In this document: positions 56,693 through 64,000 of the stretch, piece after piece
Layout: each line of letters begins with the position of its first letter
Position numbering within the stretch: the stretch's first letter is position 1
Assembly (NCBI GenBank): GCA_016630955.3
Contig: CM049993.1
Location: 310,001 to 374,000 of the forward strand
Direction: 5' to 3'
Origin: Didymella arachidicola
Lineage: Eukaryota > Ascomycota > Dothideomycetes > Pleosporales > Didymellaceae
Length of the DNA: 64,000 bases
Translations under genes and position numbers: made by a program
The notes under the pieces: generated by a model
What the model saw: the letters and a program-made list of their open reading frames with translations, nothing else
Told to the model about the DNA's origin: nothing
Database searches by the model: none

Positions 56693-57446
56693 AATGCGTT
56701 CGCGTCGACTGCACCACCTCGTTCAACAGAGAAGGTGCCTTGAAATTCTCGGACTTAGCACCCAAATTTGAGCTGCCGCATCTGGCAGAGAAACATGAGC
56801 CGGCAAACTCCGATTTTCCCACCTTTACGATGGATTCGTTGCCCTTGGGGTCTTTGAGCTCTGCGGCTTTGATTCAAGCGAAATCCGATCTTGATTTCAA
56901 AGCTGGTCTCAGAGCTTCAAGAGCATTACGGGCTTCACCAGACACGTCCAATGTTATCTTCAACCGACAGAGGAAGCACACGGAGGCTCATGGCGCATTA
57001 TTGTGGGCCTGTCGTGCGAGCATCCTTGGAACATAGAGACTTCTTGGACATACATCGTAATCGTGGCAAGATGTAGATACTCTCGCCTAGGGAAATCGGT
57101 GCCATGACAGGACAAAGAAATATAGGCCCACACAAATTGGGATCAAGAGTTACATTCTCTGCATGGTGGCGTGACTGCGAAGGAAGACGAACGTGAGAGA
57201 GCAACGATCTGCGATAGACGCTGTCCCAGAATTGTTGCTCATTCGTTGTGCATGTGCTGTGATCCGCTGTCAAGTCGACGCGCTCCGTAGATTTGGCCAA
57301 TTAAGTGACATCATGTCCATGTCAATGATTGAGTCCAATCCAGCCCATGCGCACATCGCGTCCTACGGTTATTTCTAGCCTGCACTTTCCCCTCTTATGC
57401 GCCCACCTGCATTTTCTTTCACGTTCTAGATACCCACCAGGCTGTC
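56693..57446. other. intergenic between Hsp70-like gene and SDR
   Basis: 754 bp; an open frame 56689-57036 starts with TTG and overlaps the preceding gene's stop. No real evidence of a gene. Confidence 0.4.
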
Positions 57447-58603
57447 ATGCTCTTGAGAAAAGTTACCTTTGGCGTCACTTTGACGCGTTTCGCGAACGCA
57501 ACACTTCGTGACGTCAGCAAACAACACGGTCCTCGTTTTATAACAACTGCTACACGTCAATCCCTCTTCACAAATCAATTTTCAAAAAGCAAACCTGTTA
57601 TACCAGCTCAGGGACGCGCGAACCAAATTTCAAGCCAATATCAACGAACCTACCCAACAATGTCGAACAACGCAGAGCTCCAGCAGTCCAGCATCTTCAA
57701 TGTCAAGGGCAAGATCGCACTTGTTACTGGCGGTGGATCAGGCATTGGTCTGATGATCACACAGACCCTTGCTGTAAATGGTGCCAAGGTCTACATTGTC
57801 GGTAGGACAGAGGAGAAGCTCGAGAAGGTCGTCGAGGTCCACGGAAAGGACATCTCAGGGCAGATCATTCCAATCGTTGGCGATGTACAGACGAAGGATG
57901 GTGTACAGTAAGTCGGACGATTCCCTAGCACTTCAGACCGTATTTGCCAGGTGAACCACGATACTGACAGGTCCAAAGGAAGATCCTGAAGGAGATCGAG
58001 TCGAAGGAGAAGTATCTGGACATCCTTGTCAACAATGCCGGTATCGCCTACGGCAAGGTCAGCACCAAGGTCGACAGTGCTGAGGAGTTCTCAAAGAACA
58101 TGTTTCGCGAGACAAGCGAGAAGGAGTGGCTCGACACCTACCAGACCAACGTTGTCGGTCCCTTTCTCATGGGCACCGCCTTCCTTCCCCTTCTCGCAAA
58201 GGGCACCGAGCAGACGCATGGCTGGTCTTCGACAATAGTCAACATCTCTTCCATCTCGGGCCACGTCCGCATCTCGCAAGACCACTTCTCGTACAACGCC
58301 AGCAAGGGCGCTACCATCCACGTCAACAAGATGCTGGCGACCGAGATCGCAAAGAACGGCATCAAGGTCCGTGTCAACAGCATCGCCCCGGGTGTATTTC
58401 CCAGCGAAATGACTACCCAAGAGAGCCGTGACGATAACCAGAAGTCTGAGATGGCCAAGGAGAAGAAGGAGGGTCTTCCTGCTCAGCGTCCTGGCAAGGA
58501 CACCGACATGGCTCAGTCGATCATGTTCGTTACCATGTGTCAGTACCTGAACGGCCAGACTATTACCGTCGATGGAGGCTACTCGATGCAGGCTGGTAAC
58601 TAA
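57447..58603 (+). CDS. short-chain dehydrogenase with an optional mitochondrial leader
   Basis: Two exons (57447-57907, 57979-58603; intron 71 nt) encode 361 residues from the first ATG or 290 from the second, Met72, at 57660. The N-terminal 71 residues are Arg/Ser/Thr-rich with almost no acidic residues (LLRKVTFGVTLTRFANATLR), like a mitochondrial presequence. Residue 72 onward starts MSNNAELQQSSIF, the usual cytosolic beginning for this SDR type. Rossmann motif TGGGSGIG, NNAG and catalytic YNASK are all present. The second ATG has a strong context (acaATGTC). The intron acceptor used is CCAAAG; the nearer GACAG would give an early stop. The substrate is unknown; relatives include levodione/rhamnolipid-type reductases. 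Confidence 0.85.
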
Positions 58604-59763
58604 GCTTCCAAACCCGACTGCGGTTGTTTGACAGGCGGAAGATCACAAACGGTGCCGTCAAAGTTTCACATTGTTGCACTTGCTGGTGGATCAAAATAAG
58701 GCCGGCGCAACTTAGCTTCTAGCTCACTGGTGAGCGACAAGCGTATGACCTACTTGGAACAGCCGGGTACGGCTTCGGGACAGTCCCCGTTCTATTCAGC
58801 CACACATTCGAATACGAAGCAATGAAGTCATGAATTACGGTAGCCATTCGTCTCTCTCAAACATCGTATCACCTGTAAATACTCGATTTCCAACCCTTGC
58901 AGTTCTACGCCTTACTATGGGTGTCAGGAGGATCTTTCCAAGCATGTCAACTTGACGATGCCCTCGTCATATCTTCCACCCAGAGTGCGGAAGGGAGCGA
59001 GCGACACACCAAGCTAACGCCTCAAAGCTTCAGTCTGACAATGCCTGGCCTTGCGCGCGCGTCAGGGGCTGGGACATGGATAAGACCGTGATTGGCTCCA
59101 GCCGCTAGCGCTTGGCGTTTGCTTAACATCTCAGCATTGACGGGTCCACTAAAATCCTCCACATCGTGAGACTTTTATTTTCGTTCCCGTGTTCGGTGGA
59201 TTAAGGAGTTCTTCCTCTACAACAAGTGTCATGCTCATGGAAAGAGCTGAGTGCTGTCAAACAGAGCGCAACATGCCGCATCGGTCGGTATTACGCGTGG
59301 TAAACAAGAGTTGCTGAATTCGACCGCGGCTTCGCGCGCCGGCGTACACATTCATTCCAACGCCGCCACTCAGCCTTTACCGTCCGATGGCAATCTCTGA
59401 GCAATGGGATCGCTTCCATAACCCAAATGATCCTTGCGCAGCAGCAGCGCTCAGGCACAGCTTTTCCTTTTGACGTAACATAGCGCCCACTAGCGATCCG
59501 AACGCTGGCAAGCCGACGACCCAACCTTGCAAACCCATTATCAGGCGACCCAGTTAAGGCTTGCCTGCTCGCCAGCACGTGGGCTTGATTGGACACGCAA
59601 GGTATGAGCAGAGCTACAATACGGGGTTATCTAAAAATACGTCTACATAAGAGAGCTGTTCGGACGGTTTGGGGTTTCTGTTCAGTACTCGGTCTTATTC
59701 ACCTATACACTCGTTTCGCACCACACCTTCACATTCGTTTGCTGTTGAATCTTAATACTCATA
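58604..59763. other. intergenic, 1.2 kb before the CBM18 gene
   Basis: Promoter of the chitin-binding protein. A 101-codon reverse frame (59291-59596) has no motif. No repeat was found. Confidence 0.4.
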
Positions 59764-60494
59764 ATGAAGTTCACTGCTGTCGCTATCCTTTCCCTGGCCA
59801 CCGCTGTGCTCGCGGCGGTCGACCCTGAGCACTGCGGTTCCCAGTACGGCAACGTAGTCTGCAAAGACAACAACTGCTGCTCGCAGTACGGATGGGTACG
59901 TCTCTCAACCATCTATTCCATACTGGATCTCTTCAACTAATACTGTTTCAGTGCGGCTCCACTAAGGACCACTGCGATGCCTCCACCTGCTTGAAGTCCT
60001 TCTCCGCCCCTGGATCCAGCTGCGCCCCCAAGCAGCCTACCACCACCCTGAAGACCACCACCAAGGCCTCTGCTCCCACTTCGCCTGCTCAGACCTTCCC
60101 CGCCTCCGTCCCCGTCATCGACGTGTGCGGCCATGCCCAGGGCGGCGTCACCTGCCCCGGCGCTGGAGCCAACGGATACTTCTACCGCTGCTGCTCATCT
60201 GCCGGCCACTGTGGACCCAAGAACGACATCCAGGACCAGGCACTGTACTGCGGCGACGGTTGCCAGGCGGGCTACGGAAAGTGTGACTCTCAGAAGGCGC
60301 CGTCAGAGCCGACAGTCGCGCGTGGCGCGGACGCGGGTGAGGGCGAGACATGCGGACCGATCGTGAACAAGAAGTGTAAGGCGGGCTTGTGCTGCTCGGG
60401 ATCCAACTTTTGCGGTACCGGTGCGGACTTCTGTGGCGCGGCGAACTGGTGCCAGAAGAACTGGAGTGGAGCTACCAACCTGTGCATGGCTTGA
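59764..60494 (+). CDS. secreted protein with three CBM18-type chitin-binding modules
   Basis: Two exons (59764-59895, 59952-60494; 56-nt intron) encode 224 residues. Signal peptide MKFTAVAILSLATAVLAA. The first hevein-like module spans the splice (CGSQYGNVVCKDNNCCSQYG then WCGSTKDHC). A Thr/Lys/Pro linker follows, then two more Cys-rich modules (VCGHAQGGVTC..YRCCSSAGHCG and TCGPIVNKKCKAGLCCSGSNFCG). The pattern CC-S-x-GxCG is the chitin-binding core. Such proteins bind chitin at the cell wall or shield it from host chitinases; which applies here cannot be told. The ATG at 59764 immediately precedes the signal sequence. The high number of cysteines fits a disulfide-rich apoplastic protein. Confidence 0.88.
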
Positions 60495-60877
60495 GCGTTA
60501 CACGGAGAAAAGTTAATGGTGGAAACGTGGGTTCGAGCGAAATTCGGCGCAAATTGAAAGAGTTGTCAATGAAAGAGAAGCGCCCTTCGAAGGGCGTGTG
60601 CTATGCCCAATACATTGCCTGATGTGAGGATTCCAACGATCATGAAGAGCGACGCCCTACCTGCGATGACCACAAAGTATCAACATTGACGGTAACTCTA
60701 GGCAACGCGCTTGGCGAGTGGGTGAGCATCACATGCGTTCGCGGACAAGCGAACCGAAATTTGGAGGTATTCCAGTAGATGCCAGATGAATCCTCTCGCC
60801 TTTCATTGGGAGCAACGGTAACTAATAGTACGGTCCTGAATGATCTCTACGCTCCATCAACATCGTTTGGAACTGGC
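60495..60877. other. intergenic between convergent CBM18 and methyltransferase genes
   Basis: 383 bp without an open frame of interest; includes both 3' flanks. Confidence 0.4.
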
Positions 60878-61799
60878 CTATTCTTTGACCACCTCGGCGT
60901 AAGACTTCCCACCTTTCTTTATCAGCTCGCCTACCACGAATGGAATTGCGTCCTTCGGCCCATAGTATTCCAGATTGAACTTCTCCCACTCCCCGGCTTT
61001 CCTGAGGAAATCTGGCGTGTGTCTCTGTAGTTCGCAGCCGCCCATAAAGAATGGCCAGCCCAGCAGCGTGTAGACGAACTGCATGAAACGCGCGAGCATC
61101 CGGCCTTCGGTCCTCCAAGGGTTGACAACGTGCTCACAGATGATCATGCGACCGCCTGGCTTGAGCAGATGATAAAGGCCATTGATGGTTTCCTGCGCGT
61201 GAGGTACACCGCACAACACCCGCACACAGCAGATCTCATCGAAGACGCCATCTGAAGCCAGACCTGCCCTGCCACTGACCTCCAGGATGCCACTCTTGTG
61301 GAGTGCCGGGATGAGGCTCTCAGGCTCACCACCGCACAGAAGGGGGTGGTACTTCTCTCCAAATGCGTTCTTTTCCGCATTCCTCAACAGCCCCTCATGA
61401 AGATCCTCGGCAGGTTCTGCGCCATACATCGCCTTAATACGCGTCGCATCAAAACGAGATAGTATTTCGCCAGATCCCGGGCCGATATCAAGGACTACGC
61501 CTTCACATGTAGCCAGAAGCTCTGTCAGAGGACCTGGCATTTCGATAGACATAGCCTCTCCATTCTTTGTCCAGAGGCGAGCGAATGACTTGTAGCGTAG
61601 CTTGGTGATGTTGAGAAGCGATAGCGGTCTGCGGTCGACGAAGATGACTTCGAGTATGGTCATGAAAAAGTCTGTGAAGTATTAGACGTGAACGACGGTT
61701 GCAACCCTTCCTGGACGTACGATAGACTGCGGTCATGAGAAGTAATGAAGGGCGCAACAGCACCGGAATATTTTCCTGTAACCATGTTGCTAGAGGCAT
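60878..61799 (-). CDS. SAM-dependent methyltransferase (METTL7/Coq5-like class I fold)
   Basis: Two exons (61799-61721, 61671-60878; 49-nt intron, GTACGT donor, TCTAATAC branch) give 290 residues. The N-terminus (PVLLRPSLLLMTAVYHFFMT) is a hydrophobic stretch, probably a membrane anchor. Motif I is VVLDIGPGSG (Asp88), and the acidic residue after beta-2 is YGAEPAE; a later LKPGGRMIICEHV is motif VI-like. This form is common in fungal METTL-type enzymes with small-molecule or lipid targets. The exon boundary gives the codon C|AC (His27) and reads TAVYHFF, a natural join. The start ATG lies at 61799. A divergent promoter (333 bp) is shared with the AYR1-like SDR. Confidence 0.85.
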
Positions 61800-62132
61800 C
61801 GTAATGATGTGCTGTCTCAGTAGTCGATACGTGCTGCTTTGATAACAATGGAGGGCATTCAAGGTGCAGAATTCTAAGCTGTACCAGGAGGCGAGGGGAG
61901 GAACTGCGTCAGCTGAAGAAGGTGCTCCATAGCTCTCGAAGAGTTGGAGAGCTCCTCGGATCGTCGGCAGAGTGTCCGGAAGCAGGTACGATAGGCTTGA
62001 TGGAGATCAGACGTCAGTGTGGAATCGAGGTGGGGCAAGAGCTATGGCCAACTGCATGCCTCGGTTGCATTTCGATGTGAAAGTGACAGCGGCGATGGAT
62101 CAGTCAACACTCCGCAAACTCAGAAAATCATA
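61800..62132. promoter_or_regulatory. divergent promoter, methyltransferase and AYR1-like SDR
   Basis: 333 bp between the two start codons. No element I can name with confidence. Confidence 0.45.
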
Positions 62133-63051
62133 ATGGCTCAGCAGCAAAGACAAAAGTTCGTGTTGATCACAGGATGCACGCCAGGAGGCATTGGGTATGT
62201 CGGGCACCAGCAACTCATTTTCGCAACTGACATGTGACAGCCACTTCCTAGCGCTGGAATTTGCTGAGAAGGGTTTCCAGGTGCTGGGTACTGTCCGCGA
62301 CCCTTCGAAGTACTCCTCGCCGCACAATAACATCACCTTCCTCCCTCTCGAGCTCACGAGCATTGACTCTATCCGAGAACTCTGCAAACGGGTCACGGAA
62401 ATAACGAATGGCAAGCTCGATATCCTGTACAACAATGCTGGACGAAACTACGTTGTGCCAGCTCTCGACTATGACACCGATGAGCTGCACGAGCTCTTTG
62501 AGGCGAACGTATTCGCTGTGATGCACATGTGCAGGGAATTCACGCCGCTCCTCATCGAGGCCAAAGGCACCATTGTGCAGACAGGCTCCGTTGCAGGTAT
62601 TCTACCGTACGTCTGGGGTGCACCGTACAATGCATCAAAGGCGGCTCTACACTCGTACACAAACACTCTTCGCGTCGAGCTTGCTCCTCTGGGTGTACGT
62701 GTGGTCAATGTGATCACGGGTGGTGTCAAATCCAACATTGCACGGACACACCGCAAGCTACCGCCGGGCTCCTACATGCAGCCGCTTGCGCCGGAGTATG
62801 AGAGCAGGTTGACACACAGCCAGCAGTTGGGCATGGATACCAAGCAGTACGCGAGTAGCTGTGTGAGGCAGGTGCTTCATGGAGATGGATGGTTCGGCCG
62901 ACAAAGAGAGATCTGGGAGGGCAAGATGAGCTGGATCGTCTGGTTTGGCTGGAAATGGATGCCCATCAAGATCTTCGATTGGTACTTTACCTATGTCTTC
63001 AAGCTTGGAAAGCTGAGAGGCACAGTGGGACCCAACAAAAAAACATTGTAG
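62133..63051 (+). CDS. AYR1: NADPH-dependent 1-acyldihydroxyacetone phosphate reductase-like SDR
   Basis: Two exons (62133-62194, 62241-63051; 46-nt intron) encode 290 residues. The splice builds the Rossmann loop TGCTPGGIGHFLALEF. Further motifs: NNAGRNYV, the serine in TGSVAG and catalytic YNASKAAL. The C-terminal region has a hydrophobic patch (WIVWFGWKWMPIKIFDWYF), which fits a lipid-droplet/ER peripheral location as in yeast Ayr1. Likely reaction is reduction of acyl-DHAP to lysophosphatidate. It is distinct from the SDR at 11681, whose nucleotide loop differs. Head-to-head with the methyltransferase gene, so both could be coregulated. Confidence 0.88.
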
Positions 63052-63590
63052 ATATCGAGCAGAGTGTAGGATACCCAATGGTCAGACGCGACTTCTTGTT
63101 GCGTAACCAATTCAGCATGCACGTATCGAGGACCGGCTGATCTCGGCCAGACTTTTTTCAGATGGTCAGACCAAGGAGGATCGTGAGGCTCGGCTTTACC
63201 AAACCCAAGGCGTCTGTGCATTCGCGGAGTGCGGGTTAAGGCGGGGTATGAGAAGCTGGCGGCAGAGCCTCAATGCCATCGTTCAGATTGATAGAACCCA
63301 GTCGCTGTGAAAAAACAAGGGGTTGCATGCCACCGTCAATGAAGAACTGTATGACTTCTTGAGCCTCCTCTAGTGCCAACAACATGTGCGGCACGCATCG
63401 GCGCCGCTGACACGCTGTGGACTGCATAGCTGCAGCCTCGGCTAGGTACTCCCTCCTCCCGAACTCTGTGAGCCGAGCGTTGTTCCTCTGCTTTATTTCC
63501 TTAGAGACCAAAGCTTCCCAGGCTACGTCCAGTACGAAACTCCCTTCTCAAGCTGCACTGTGGTCATCGAGCTCGAGAGCCAAACTGACC
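63052..63590. other. intergenic upstream of 2-methylcitrate dehydratase
   Basis: 539 bp containing that gene's promoter; no other supportable element. Confidence 0.4.
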
Positions 63591-64000
63591 ATGTCGGCCT
63601 TCAGTCGCAATCTGTGCAGCGCTTCACGTACGCTTCGCCAACGATCCACAGTCTTCAGCCAAGCTGTTAGGCCAATTGCTCTCCGCGCTGCCCCCACAGC
63701 TTCAATTGCTCCCCGCGCAACTGTCGCAAGCTCTTTCTCAACAATGACTTCTCTCAAGAGCGCCGCACCGCCTGTCAGCGGCAAGCGCGAATACGACCCT
63801 GAGATCAAGGACATTGCCAATTACATCCACAACGTCAAGATCGACTCTGAGCTTGCGGTACGATCAATATTCTACTCAATTGAAGGCCAAGCTAATTTGA
63901 ACCCCGTTTAGTACGACACGGCACGATGGGTCTTCATCGACACACTCGGGTGCGGTCTCGAGGGTCTGCAATTCGAGCAATGCAGGAAAATTCTTGGTCC
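63591..64000 (+). CDS. prpD: 2-methylcitrate dehydratase, mitochondrial (partial, 3' cut)
   Basis: Dehydrates 2-methylcitrate in the propionate-degrading methylcitrate cycle. Exon 1 (63591-63857) starts with a mitochondrial presequence (MSAFSRNLCSASRTLRQRST, Arg/Ser-rich), continuing to EYDPEIKDIANYIHNVKIDS. A 54-nt intron (63858-63911, GTACGA, TTTAG) leads to exon 2, YDTARWVFIDTLGCGLEGLQ, the N-terminal signature of the MmgE/PrpD family. The rest lies beyond the window. The frame is open to the edge. The intron joins phase 0 exons. Confidence 0.88.

Noticed and set aside
1..64000. CRISPR array, rRNA or intact transposon
   Set aside because: No evenly spaced repeats, conserved rRNA stretches, transposase motifs or terminal inverted repeats were seen on reading.

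Overview
This is a 64 kb stretch of nuclear DNA from a filamentous ascomycete (Pezizomycotina). The protein repertoire (two HET-domain genes, CBM1/CBM18 and GH45 secreted proteins, a PTH11/rhodopsin-like membrane protein, an AcuK/ERT1-type regulator, a DUF8004-like protein) suggests Dothideomycetes, but the order is an inference and was not tested. Genes carry few, very short GT-AG introns (43-89 nt) with CTAAC/CTGAC/CTAAT-like branch points. Splice models were built by hand from reading frames, splice signals and protein family motifs. No tRNA, rRNA, CRISPR array or intact transposon was recognised.

Layout. 0-8 kb: 5' end of a leftward gene, purine enzyme ADE4 (-), and a SNF2/Rad5-group ATPase (+) that shares a divergent promoter with ADE4. 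8-13 kb: a secreted choice-of-anchor-B protein (+), a small secreted repeat/cysteine protein (-) and an SDR (-). 13-18 kb: two tandem HET-domain genes (-), one ending in CxxC ribbons and one with a membrane domain. 18-25 kb: a type II membrane protein (-) divergent from LYS2 (+). 25-33 kb: gene-poor, holding a GH45-like GPI protein (+) and a rhodopsin-like seven-helix protein (-). 33-37 kb: an ADH6-type alcohol dehydrogenase (+), CTF8 (+) and a prolyl-4-hydroxylase-like dioxygenase (-). 37-43 kb: a CBM1 protein (+), a small Cys-rich candidate gene (-) and a DUF8004-like protein (-). 43-45 kb: a decayed coiled-coil pseudogene. 44.6-54.3 kb: a chromosome/meiosis-rich block with CENP-Q/Fta7, an AcuK/ERT1 regulator, SPO22/ZIP4 with 12 exons, and a coiled-coil protein. 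54.6-64 kb: an Hsp70-like ATPase, an SDR with a possible mitochondrial leader, a triple-CBM18 secreted protein, a methyltransferase divergent from an AYR1-like SDR, and the start of mitochondrial 2-methylcitrate dehydratase, cut by the window edge.

The genes do not form one pathway. Core housekeeping genes (ADE4, LYS2, CTF8, CENP-Q, SPO22, prpD) alternate with fast-evolving accessory genes (HET, secreted, Cys-rich, pseudogene), and the accessory genes sit beside the longest intergenic stretches. The most unusual items are a GH45-like protein whose catalytic acid position is Thr and which carries a GPI-type tail, a six-Cys secreted protein with three 22-24-residue N-terminal repeats, a HET protein with four CxxC pairs, an initiator codon isolated from its gene by an intron, and a zinc cluster split over 18- and 23-nt microexons.
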